A stretch of 22,187 bases of DNA from DASXMR01 sp036495525. Lineage in GTDB: Bacteria > Actinomycetota > Actinomycetes > Streptosporangiales > Streptosporangiaceae. Below, one piece after another: positions 1 through 6,873 of the stretch. Below the pieces are notes generated by a model. That model had not been told where the DNA came from, ran no database searches, and worked only from the letters and a program-made list of their open reading frames with translations. The stretch's first letter is position 1. Each line of letters begins with the position of its first letter. The position numbers were made by a program, and so were the translations under genes. The DNA lies in assembly GCA_036495525.1 (NCBI GenBank), contig DASXMR010000089.1:1-22187 (forward strand). The letters are read 5' to 3'.

Positions 1-183
1 GTCTGCAAGTCCGGCCAGACGCCGAGCCGCAGCAACGTGATGGCGGCGATCAAGGCTACTAACGAGCCGACCTCCATCCTCGGGCAGCCGATCAGCTTCG
101 ACTCGCACGGCGACGTGGTCAACGGCAAGTTCTTCCTGTTCAAGATCAACTCATCGGGCAGCTACAAGCTGATCCCGAGCTGA
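1..183 (+). CDS. Branched-chain amino acid ABC transporter substrate-binding protein, C-terminal end (partial)
   Basis: The frame is open from the first base to a TGA at 181-183 and gives 60 residues; the 5' part lies outside the window. The visible tail includes ISFDSHGDVVNGKFFLFKI, the pattern found near the end of periplasmic-binding-fold (LivK/Leu-Ile-Val-binding) lipoproteins, where the last domain closes over the ligand. The protein would be a secreted, membrane-anchored receptor feeding the LivHMGF permease encoded directly downstream. The assignment rests on this short tail and on the adjacent livHMGF genes. The ligand cannot be told from this fragment. Confidence 0.75.
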   Translation, partial: VCKSGQTPSRSNVMAAIKATNEPTSILGQPISFDSHGDVVNGKFFLFKINSSGSYKLIPS

Positions 184-208
184 GGCAGACGGGACAGGCA
201 GCCGCCGC

Positions 209-236
209 GGCGCGCGCCGGAGCACCGGCGTGCGCC
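209..236 (+). terminator. Strong hairpin between the binding-protein gene and livH
   Basis: Two 12-base arms (209-220 and 225-236) pair around an AGCA loop, with a single G-U wobble. There is no following T-run, as is usual in GC-rich actinomycetes. It lies 25 bases after the binding-protein stop and 43 bases before livH. It could be a partial terminator or an mRNA-stabilising end that lets the receptor be made in excess over the permease. The fold is seen; the role is inferred. Confidence 0.6.
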
Positions 237-279
237 CGGCGGCATGACCATGAGTGGGACAGGCGAGCGGTAGCGCACT

Positions 280-1197
280 ATGGCGTTCTTCTTCCAGGAA
301 CTGGTGAACGGCCTCACCACCGGCGCTCTGTACTCGCTGGTGGCGCTCGGCTTCTCCATGGTTTACGGCGTGCTGAAGCTGCTGAACTTCGCGCACGGTG
401 ATCTCTACATGGTCGGGGCCTTCGTCGGCTACTTCGTGATCCAGTGGTTCGGCGGCCCCGCCTCGCTGGCGATCCCGGTCGTTCTGCTACTGGTCATCAT
501 GTTCGCGCTGGCCGCGCTGCTGGTCGGCGGGCTAGGCGTGGCGATCGAGCGGTTCGCCTACCGGCCGCTGCGCAACGCCCCGCGGATCGCGCCGCTGATC
601 ACCGCGATCGGCATCTCGTTCTTCCTGGAGAACTCGGTGCTGCTGCTGTTCGGCGGCCAGACCAGGGTCTACAACACGCCCGAATTCATCTCCCTGTCCA
701 GCGGGATCACCATTGGCTCGGTCAACATCGACGCGGTGCAGATCCTCACGCTCGTGCTCGGCGGCGCGCTGATGGCCGGCCTGCAGCTGCTGGTCAGCCG
801 GACCAGGCTCGGCAAGCAGATGCGAGCGGTGGCGGCGGACCGGGAGGCCGCCGAGATGCTCGGCATCAACGTCAACTTCACCATCTCGGCGACGTTCTTC
901 ATCGGCTCGGCCCTGGCCGGAGTCGCCGGGATCATGGGCGGGCTGATGTTCAACCAGGTCACCAACCTGATCGGGTTCATCTTCGGGCTGAAGGCCTTCA
1001 CCGCGGCGGTGGTCGGCGGCATCGGCTCGATTCCCGGCGCGATGCTCGGCGGCCTGGTCATTGGCGTGGCGGAGGCGTTTATCACCGGATACGTGTCATC
1101 GACGTACACGAACTTGTTCGTGTTCCTGATCCTGATCGTGGTCATGCTCGCCCGGCCAAGCGGGCTGCTCGGCCAGGCGCAGCTGCAGAAGGTGTGA
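280..1197 (+). CDS. livH: Branched-chain amino acid ABC transporter permease LivH
   Basis: This 305-residue protein is the usual size for LivH, one of the two membrane permeases of HAAT-type amino-acid importers. The opening MAFFFQELVNGLTTGALYSL and the LNFAHGDLYMVGAF stretch at about residues 36-50 are family hallmarks, as is the late GGIGSIPGAMLGGLVIGVAE segment around 245-265, which contacts the ATPases. About eight hydrophobic segments are visible. The SD is weak (GAGCGG about 10 bases upstream). An in-frame ATG at 244 is closed by TAG, so 280 is the start. livM begins seven bases after the stop, so the genes are cotranscribed. The substrate could be Leu/Ile/Val or another small hydrophobic or amide compound. 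Confidence 0.93.
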   Translation: MAFFFQELVNGLTTGALYSLVALGFSMVYGVLKLLNFAHGDLYMVGAFVGYFVIQWFGGPASLAIPVVLLLVIMFALAALLVGGLGVAIERFAYRPLRNAPRIAPLITAIGISFFLENSVLLLFGGQTRVYNTPEFISLSSGITIGSVNIDAVQILTLVLGGALMAGLQLLVSRTRLGKQMRAVAADREAAEMLGINVNFTISATFFIGSALAGVAGIMGGLMFNQVTNLIGFIFGLKAFTAAVVGGIGSIPGAMLGGLVIGVAEAFITGYVSSTYTNLFVFLILIVVMLARPSGLLGQAQLQKV

Positions 1198-1203
1198 GGA
1201 CTC

Positions 1204-2781
1204 GTGAGCACCGAACCTGAGCGCGCGGCCGGCCGGCCGGTGCCCGGCGGGCCGGGCGGCGAGGCTGCCAAGCCGGTCACCGGCACCGCCGCCGCGGCCG
1301 GGCCAGCCGACGGCCAGCCGGCGGGCAGCGGGCAGCCAGGCGGCGGGCCGCAGGTCGGCATCGACGAGTGGGTCGCCCGGCAGGCACAGCGGCACGAGTA
1401 CCTGCCCGGCCGGCTCGGCGAGGCACAGCGACTGCTTGGCCGGGTCGGCTGGTGGCCCCGGCTGATCATCGCGGGCGCCGTGGCGGCAGCGCTGCCAGCG
1501 CTCGGCCTCGGCGGTTTCCAGCTGCAGGTCGGCATCAACGCGCTGATCCTGGCGATGCTCGCGCTTGGACTGAACGTCGTCGTCGGCTGGGCCGGGCTGC
1601 TCGACCTCGGCTATGTCGCGTTCTTCGGCTTCGGCGCCTACGGGTTCGCGCTGCTGTCCTCGGCGCAGCTCGGCTCCCACGGCATCCACCTGCCCGCCTA
1701 CTTCTCGCTGCCGCTGGTGATGGCCGGCGCCGCGATCCTCGGCGTGCTGGTCAGCCTGCCCTCGCGCCGGCTGATCGGCGACTACCTGGCGATCGTCACC
1801 TTGTTCTTCGGCGAGGCGTTCGTCGAGTTCACCAACAACGTGGCACCGCACCAGCTCGGCGGGCCGAACGGCATCGTCGGCATCGACCCCATCCAGGTGT
1901 TCATCCACCGCGGCCAGTCACCGCAGTTCCAGTTCCTGACCAACCAGGACTACTTCTACCTGCTCGTCGGGCTCCTGGTGGCGACCATGGCGGTGCTGCG
2001 GCTGCTCGACGGCTCCCGCACCGGGCGGGCATTGCGGGCGGTACGCGAGGACCCGCTGGCAGCTGGCGCGATGACGATCCCGGTCAACCGGGTGAAGCTG
2101 ATGGCCTTCGCGTTCGGCGCGGTCATCGCCGCACTGGCCGGCACTGTCTTCGCCGCCCAGCAGATCAGCGTGTTCCCCACCGACTTCGACACCAACTACC
2201 TGATCCTCATCTACGCCGGGCTGATCCTCGGCGGGGCCGGCAGCATCGCCGGCGCCGTGCTCGGCGGGCTGACCCTGGTGGTCATCCTCGACGGCCTGCT
2301 GCGCAGCCCCACCGACGCCGGGTACCTGTTCTACGGACTGATCCTGCTGACCCTGCTGGTCCGGCTGCGCCCCTGGCGGCGGCTGGCCGCCGTGCTCGGC
2401 GGCACCGTCGCGTTCGGCTTCGCCGCGCACGCGATCGTCGGCGCGATCTCGCCGAGCGCGGTGGCCGGCGGACCGCAGACGACCGGCTGGATCGCCAGCG
2501 CGCTACGCGACTGGGTGATCGTGCCGGCCAACCCGGAGGTGCCAGGCAACATCGGCTTCGTGCTGGTGATCTGCCTGCTCATCGCCCTGGTCCAGCTCAA
2601 GGGCCGATGGCGGACGATGCTCATGGTGCCGACGATCTACCTCGCCGCCTGCGTCTGGGAGGGCAGGCTGGCGGTGGAGCCGTCGATTACCAGGCAGATC
2701 CTGCTCGGGGCGATCCTGATCGTGATGATGAACGCAAGACCCCAGGGCCTGCTCGGCACCCGCCGGGTCGAGGTGGTGTGA
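1204..2781 (+). CDS. livM: Branched-chain amino acid ABC transporter permease LivM, with long extra segments
   Basis: This is the second permease of the importer, with a GTG start directly after livH. The LivM core is clear: LGLNVVVGWAGLLDLGYVAFFGFGAY at about 120-145, the LIGDYLAIVTLFFGEAF motif at about 190-205, and the closing RPQGLLG motif near the C terminus. At 525 residues it is far longer than the usual 300-360. The excess is a Pro/Gly/Ala-rich hydrophilic N-terminal tail of about 85 residues, plus roughly 100 residues with extra hydrophobic segments at about 390-495. That insert lies between a first YLFYGLILLTLLVRLRPW ending and the second RQILLGAILIVMMNARPQGLLG ending, so it looks as if the terminal helix was duplicated. 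livG starts one base after the stop codon. Confidence 0.9.
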   Translation: MSTEPERAAGRPVPGGPGGEAAKPVTGTAAAAGPADGQPAGSGQPGGGPQVGIDEWVARQAQRHEYLPGRLGEAQRLLGRVGWWPRLIIAGAVAAALPALGLGGFQLQVGINALILAMLALGLNVVVGWAGLLDLGYVAFFGFGAYGFALLSSAQLGSHGIHLPAYFSLPLVMAGAAILGVLVSLPSRRLIGDYLAIVTLFFGEAFVEFTNNVAPHQLGGPNGIVGIDPIQVFIHRGQSPQFQFLTNQDYFYLLVGLLVATMAVLRLLDGSRTGRALRAVREDPLAAGAMTIPVNRVKLMAFAFGAVIAALAGTVFAAQQISVFPTDFDTNYLILIYAGLILGGAGSIAGAVLGGLTLVVILDGLLRSPTDAGYLFYGLILLTLLVRLRPWRRLAAVLGGTVAFGFAAHAIVGAISPSAVAGGPQTTGWIASALRDWVIVPANPEVPGNIGFVLVICLLIALVQLKGRWRTMLMVPTIYLAACVWEGRLAVEPSITRQILLGAILIVMMNARPQGLLGTRRVEVV

Positions 2782-2782
2782 G

Positions 2783-3625
2783 ATGACGCAGGCCGACGCT
2801 CCGCAGCTGGCCGGGAGCACCGGGGACGACCGCGTTCTCGATCTTGACGGGGTTTCCCTGTCCTTCGGCGGGCTGCAGGCGCTGTCCGGACTCGACCTGC
2901 GCGTCGGCAGCGGCGAGGTGGTCAGCGTCATCTGGCCGAACGGGGCGGGCAAGACAACGGTGTTCAACGTGATCACCGGCATCTACCGGCCGGGGTCCGG
3001 CGACGTCCGGTTCGCCGGGCGGTCCATCGCCGGCCAGCAGCCGCACGCGATCGCCCGGCTGGGCATCGCCCGCACGTTCCAGAGGCTGCGGCTGTTCCTC
3101 AACATGTCGGTGATCGAGAACGTGATGGCCGCCACGTACGGCGGCACGAAGGCGTGGCCAGTGGAGTCGATGCTCAGGTTGCCGCGGGCCAGGCGCGAGG
3201 AACGGCAGGTCCGCGCGCTGGCTGAGGACGTGCTGTCGTTCTTCGGCCAGCGGCTCGCCGGATACCGCTGGGACCAGCCCGCCTACTCGCTGTCCTACGC
3301 CAACCGGCGGCGGCTGGAGATCGCCAGGGCGCTGGCCACCCGGCCCCGGCTGCTGCTGCTCGACGAGCCGGCCGCCGGGATGAACCCGACTGAGACGCAC
3401 GAGATCACCGAGCTCATCGGGCGGCTGCGGGACGAACTGGGGGTCGCCATCCTGGTGATCGAGCACGACATGCACGTGGTGGCCGGCTGCTCCGACCGGG
3501 TCGTCGCGCTCGATCACGGAGTCAAGATCTCCGAAGGCGACTTCGACGCGGTCGCCAGGCACCCGGCAGTCGTCGAGGCCTACATGGGCCGCGACCCGGA
3601 AGCGCTGAGCGAGGAGTCACCGTGA
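2783..3625 (+). CDS. livG: Branched-chain amino acid ABC transporter ATP-binding protein LivG
   Basis: This 280-residue protein is one of the two cytoplasmic ATPases of the Liv importer. Visible motifs are a Walker A region at 51-58 (WPNGAGKT), the Q-loop in RTFQRLRLF (Q100), the signature LSYAN at 170-174, Walker B LLLLDEP with D194 and E195, and the switch histidine in VIEHDMHV (H228). Two points are odd. The first glycine of Walker A (GxxxxGKT) is Trp, encoded by TGG at 2933-2935, one base from GGG. The signature has Ala where LSGGQ-type motifs have Gly, although that may be a subfamily variant. The gene otherwise looks intact. Its stop overlaps the GTG of livF by three bases (GTGA). Confidence 0.92.
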   Translation: MTQADAPQLAGSTGDDRVLDLDGVSLSFGGLQALSGLDLRVGSGEVVSVIWPNGAGKTTVFNVITGIYRPGSGDVRFAGRSIAGQQPHAIARLGIARTFQRLRLFLNMSVIENVMAATYGGTKAWPVESMLRLPRARREERQVRALAEDVLSFFGQRLAGYRWDQPAYSLSYANRRRLEIARALATRPRLLLLDEPAAGMNPTETHEITELIGRLRDELGVAILVIEHDMHVVAGCSDRVVALDHGVKISEGDFDAVARHPAVVEAYMGRDPEALSEESP

Positions 3626-4335
3626 CCGACCCGCTGCTCAGCCTCGACAGCGTCACCACCTACTACGGCCAGATGCGGATCCTGGAAGGCATATCGCTGC
3701 AGGTCGGCGCCGGCGAGCTGGTCTGCCTGCTGGGCGGCAACGCCTCGGGCAAGTCGACCACGCTGAAGACCATCCTCGGCCTGGTCCGGCCGCGCACCGG
3801 CACGGTGCGGCTGGACGGCAAGGACGTCACGCTCTGGCCGGTCCCCCAGCGGATCGCGGCCGGCCTGGCCATCGTGCCGGAGAACCGCCGGCTGTTCGGC
3901 CAGATGACGGTCAGGGAGAACCTCGAGCTCGGCGCCGTGCTGCGCAGCGGCGAGACGCTGGAGGAGGACCTGGAGCGGGTGCACGCGCTGTTCCCCCGGC
4001 TGCTCGAGCGGCGCGGCCAGCTGGCCGGCACGATGTCCGGCGGCGAGCAGCAGATGGTCGCGATGGGCCGGGCACTGATGTCCCGCCCGCGGCTGCTGCT
4101 GATGGACGAGCCATCGATGGGCCTGTCCCCGGCCCTGGTGCAGCAGAATTTCCAGATCATCTCCGAAGTGCACGATTCGGGCGTGGCGGTGCTGATGGTC
4201 GAGCAGAACGCGGCCATGGCGCTGTCCATCGCCGACCGCGGCTACGTGCTGTCGACCGGCGAGATCGTGCTCCAGGGAACCGCCGCCGACCTGCTGAGCA
4301 GCGACGACCTCAAGCGCGCCTACCTAGGCCGCTGA
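3622..4335 (+). CDS. livF: Branched-chain amino acid ABC transporter ATP-binding protein LivF
   Basis: This 237-residue protein is the partner ATPase of LivG. Walker A GGNASGKST (K44), signature MSGGEQQ (138-144) and Walker B LLLMDEP (E163) are all intact. The VPENRRLF stretch and the VEQNAA stretch at about 193-198 replace the usual Q-loop Gln and switch His. Both changes are normal for LivF, so this protein separates cleanly from LivG. Translation begins at GTG with GAGGAG five bases upstream, coupled to the end of livG. The stop lies only four bases from the stop of the convergent efflux-pump gene, so any terminator must lie inside that gene or be Rho-dependent. Confidence 0.94.
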   Translation: MTDPLLSLDSVTTYYGQMRILEGISLQVGAGELVCLLGGNASGKSTTLKTILGLVRPRTGTVRLDGKDVTLWPVPQRIAAGLAIVPENRRLFGQMTVRENLELGAVLRSGETLEEDLERVHALFPRLLERRGQLAGTMSGGEQQMVAMGRALMSRPRLLLMDEPSMGLSPALVQQNFQIISEVHDSGVAVLMVEQNAAMALSIADRGYVLSTGEIVLQGTAADLLSSDDLKRAYLGR

Positions 4336-4339
4336 CTCT

Positions 4340-5788
4340 CTACCAGCGGCCGCGGTGGTCGGGGACGATCCTGGCCAGCGGCACGACGGCCGCCAGGATC
4401 AGCGCGAACACGGCGAACACGTACGCCTGCGCGATGCCGGGGTTCGCGCTCCTGGCCAGGATCGCGGAGGTGACCGAGACGGCGGTGATCGCGCCGGCCT
4501 GCCGGAACATGCCGCGCAGCCCGGCCACCGCAGCCGCCTGGTCGGGGGCGAGCTGCAGGGTGGCGTTGTTCGAGGCCGGAATGGCCGTGCCCATGCCGAT
4601 GCCGCTGATCCCGGCGGCGAGCGCCATCCAGGCGTAAGGGGACAGCCCGACCGGGCTGCTGGCCAGCAGCAGCAGGCCGATCGCGGCCAGGCTGAAGCCG
4701 ATGGCCATCGGCCAGCGGTAGCCGGTCCGCCGCAGCAGGAACACGGCGAGCGCGGCGACGCTGATCATCCCCGCCGCCCTGGCGGTCAGCAGCGTGCCGG
4801 CCGCGAGCGTGCTGATCCCGTAGCGCTCCTGCGCGTACAGCGGGACCAGCGCGCCGAAGCCGAGCGCGGAGCAGCCGAACAGGAAGTTGATCAGGTTCAT
4901 CACGCCGAAGCCGCGGCCGACCAGGAACTTGGCCGAGATGAACGGATCGGCCGCGCGGGCTGAGTGCCGGGCGAACAGCACCAGGCCGCCAGCGGCCGCG
5001 GCCTCCGGCAGCCAGAACGCGGGGTCGGCCAGCGAGCTGCTGCCGCCGCCGAGAGTCGCGATGCCGAACATGGCGGCGAGCAGCGTCCCGCCGAGCAGGA
5101 ACACGCCGCGGACGTCGAGGGGCCGCGCGGCGGCACGCACGCCAGCCGGGATGAACGCCAGCCCGAGCCCGATCAGCAGCAGCCCGATCGGAACATTGAC
5201 CAGGAAGATCCCGCGCCACGACCAGTAGGTGACGAACACGCCGCCAAGCACCGGCCCGATGATGCCGCCAATCGGGAACACGCTGGAGAACAGCCCGACC
5301 GCGCGGTCGCGGTTGCGGCCGAACTGCTGGGTGACGATGCCGGTCGCCGATGGCATGAAAGCCCCGCCGCCGATCGCCTGGAATGCCCGCAGCACCACCA
5401 GCAGGTAGATGTCGTTGGCGAATCCGCAGCACAGCGACGCGGTGGTAAACAGCACGGCGGCGCCGAGGAACACCCGCTTGCGGCCGTACCGGTCGCCGAA
5501 CTTGCCGGCCAGCGGCATCACCACGATCTGGCCGAGCGCGTAGATGGTGATCGTCCAGCTGCTCCAGTTGACCTGCGCGTGCAGGTCGCGCTGCAGTGAG
5601 GGCAGCGCGGTGGCCACTATCGTCTGATCGACAGACGCCATCAGCAGTGCCAGTGACACGATCGCGAAGACCAGGTACCGCCGGGGCTGCGGCTCACCCA
5701 GAGCCTGCGGCCCGGCCGGTGCCTGCGGCTGGCTTCGTGCCGGGGGAACGTGACCGACGTCGCTGGCTGCCTGGAAGTCGGTCGACAC
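4340..5788 (-). CDS. MFS drug efflux transporter, DHA2 (EmrB/QacA, 14-TM) type
   Basis: This is a membrane antiporter predicted to export drugs or other small toxic compounds. DHA2 marks include ASVDQTIVATALPSLQRDL in TM1, motif A GKFGDRYGRKRVF between TM2 and TM3, and motif C in TM5 (GGIIGPVLGGV). About 14 hydrophobic segments follow, ending in a short cytoplasmic tail (DHRGRW). The frame is open back to 5902, but that would overlap marR. GTG at 5788 gives 482 residues and lies eight bases after TAATCT (5802-5797), a leaderless arrangement; GTG at 5794 is an alternative. Its promoter shares a palindrome with the divergent marR, which strongly suggests MarR control. The substrate is unknown. 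Confidence 0.9.
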   Translation of the reverse strand: MSTDFQAASDVGHVPPARSQPQAPAGPQALGEPQPRRYLVFAIVSLALLMASVDQTIVATALPSLQRDLHAQVNWSSWTITIYALGQIVVMPLAGKFGDRYGRKRVFLGAAVLFTTASLCCGFANDIYLLVVLRAFQAIGGGAFMPSATGIVTQQFGRNRDRAVGLFSSVFPIGGIIGPVLGGVFVTYWSWRGIFLVNVPIGLLLIGLGLAFIPAGVRAAARPLDVRGVFLLGGTLLAAMFGIATLGGGSSSLADPAFWLPEAAAAGGLVLFARHSARAADPFISAKFLVGRGFGVMNLINFLFGCSALGFGALVPLYAQERYGISTLAAGTLLTARAAGMISVAALAVFLLRRTGYRWPMAIGFSLAAIGLLLLASSPVGLSPYAWMALAAGISGIGMGTAIPASNNATLQLAPDQAAAVAGLRGMFRQAGAITAVSVTSAILARSANPGIAQAYVFAVFALILAAVVPLARIVPDHRGRW

Positions 5789-5796
5789 GTTCACCG

Positions 5797-5821
5797 AGAT
5801 TACACTGCTTGCCGGCAAGCA
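5797..5821. promoter_or_regulatory. Divergent marR/efflux-pump promoter with 16-bp operator palindrome
   Basis: TGCTTGCCGGCAAGCA at 5806-5821 is a perfect 16-bp palindrome. It adjoins TACACT (5801-5806), a TANNNT -10 candidate for marR, and TAATCT (5802-5797 on the - strand), the candidate -10 for the pump. A dimeric repressor bound here would block both promoters. The palindrome is seen directly. MarR as its ligand is inferred from position, since MarR genes commonly autoregulate together with a divergent transporter. Confidence 0.65.
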
Positions 5822-5858
5822 ACTAACTGGCTGCGGGCGAGGTACCGCGGGAGGCCGC

Positions 5859-6305
5859 ATGGACCAGGACGGGGTGATCCGGCTGCGCCGGGTGATCGGC
5901 AAGCTCGCCCGTCAGCTCAACGCGTCCTCGACCGGCGAGGGGCTGACCCCGTCGCAGGCGTCGGTGCTCGGGCTGATCGTGGCGCGCGGCCAGGTGAGCC
6001 TCAGTGACCTGGCCGAGCTGGAGGGGCTGCACCCGACGATGCTGTCGCGGGTGGTCGGCAGGCTGCAGGAGATGCAGCTGATCCGGCGCATTCCCGACCC
6101 GGCTGACCTGCGCAGCGCCTCGGTCGGCGCGACCGCCGCCGGCAAGCGGGTCGACCAGCGGGTCAAGGCGCAGCGGGCGGCGATCGTCTCCGAGTGCATC
6201 GGGCGCCTCGCCGCGCCGCAGGAGTCAGCCCTGGCCGACGCCCTGCCCGCGCTTGAGGCGCTGGCCGAGGAGCTGCGCAAGTCCGCCCACCCGGCGCAGG
6301 GCTAG
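5859..6305 (+). CDS. MarR-family transcriptional regulator
   Basis: This 148-residue winged-helix DNA-binding protein is of typical MarR length. The helix-turn-helix and wing run through residues about 31-85, with LTPSQASVLGLIVARGQVSLSDLAELEGLHPTMLSRVV as separate helices and the wing at RRIPDPADLRSASVGATAAG. The long helices before and after would form the dimer interface. The ATG start has GGGAGG a few bases upstream. It is divergent from the DHA2 pump and most likely represses both itself and the pump, with release by a phenolic or drug-like ligand. No Cys is present, so thiol-based redox sensing of the OhrR kind is unlikely. Confidence 0.92.
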   Translation: MDQDGVIRLRRVIGKLARQLNASSTGEGLTPSQASVLGLIVARGQVSLSDLAELEGLHPTMLSRVVGRLQEMQLIRRIPDPADLRSASVGATAAGKRVDQRVKAQRAAIVSECIGRLAAPQESALADALPALEALAEELRKSAHPAQG

Positions 6306-6339
6306 CCGGCGCCGGGCGGGCGGACCTGGCGGACCGCCC

Positions 6340-6726
6340 TCAGCCGGCCTGCATCTGCTGCAGCCGCGCCGCGTTCTGCTGCATCACGGCCTGCACCTTC
6401 TTCAGTTCCTCGCTGGGGCTGAACTGGACGAATTCGGTACCAGCCCGAGCCGCCGGGACGTGACTGGGGGCCATGTAATACGCGTCGCCGGCCTGACAGG
6501 TTTCCTCGTGATCGCCGTAGCGAACGGTAATGCTGCCCTGGAAGACGTAACCCCAGTGCGGGCAAGGGCAGCTGTCTCCCGGCAGCCCGGCGAGCAGCGG
6601 AGCCAGGTCAACGTCCTGCCGGATGGACACGAAGTCGACCGTGTAGCCGCTGATGTCGTCGCCGCGGCCGTCGGCCGGGCCGTAGTCATCGATCCTGGTG
6701 GCGCTCTGCCTGGATACCTTCGGCAT
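6340..6726 (-). CDS. Small single-domain cupin protein
   Basis: This 128-residue protein carries one conserved beta-barrel cupin core. Residues 55-70 (CPHWGYVFQGSITVRY) match cupin motif 1, and 79-92 (AGDAYYMAPSHVPA) match motif 2. H57 and H89 are possible metal ligands, but the full His3-Glu set of an active metal cupin is not evident. The C-terminal 20 residues are a Gln/Ala-rich helix. I chose ATG 6726 over 6747 because GGGGAGGA sits directly upstream. The promoter motif about 70 bases upstream is shared with the alpha/beta hydrolase gene, so both may be targets of the HD/LuxR regulator encoded between them. The ligand and function are unknown; such proteins may bind small molecules or act in isomerisation or sensing. 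Confidence 0.82.
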   Translation of the reverse strand: MPKVSRQSATRIDDYGPADGRGDDISGYTVDFVSIRQDVDLAPLLAGLPGDSCPCPHWGYVFQGSITVRYGDHEETCQAGDAYYMAPSHVPAARAGTEFVQFSPSEELKKVQAVMQQNAARLQQMQAG

Positions 6727-6768
6727 GTAAATCCTCCCCCTCCGCACAGGCTCGTGCTGACCTTCCCG

Positions 6769-6813
6769 AGGCTAGGCAGCACCCGCCGGGCGGGCATGAG
6801 GCGTTTCCCTCAT
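6769..6813 (-). promoter_or_regulatory. Cupin-gene promoter with inverted repeat
   Basis: On the - strand the inverted repeat ATGAGGGAAACGCCTCAT (6813-6796) has perfect 6-base arms. After the repeat come GCC, 16 bases, then CCTAGCCT containing the -10 candidate TAGCCT (6774-6769). Transcription would start about 36 bases before the ATG. A nearly identical layout precedes the hydrolase gene at 9505-9550, which is the main support for function. Confidence 0.55.
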
Positions 6814-6873
6814 CTTCGCGGTGACCACCGGGGGCAGCCGGCCAGCGGTCAGAGCCCCGGCATCGCAGGCCAG

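Noticed and set aside
1368..2786. Second + frame of 472 codons inside livM
   Set aside because: Very Arg/Pro-rich with no membrane segments; the LivM frame has all family motifs.
3299..3301. Ala in the LivG signature (LSYAN) as inactivation
   Set aside because: It may be a normal variant of actinobacterial LivG, so it is noted under the gene but not counted as a separate finding.
5789..5902. Longer start of the efflux pump at 5902
   Set aside because: It would overlap the marR start and the palindrome, and adds a tail without features.
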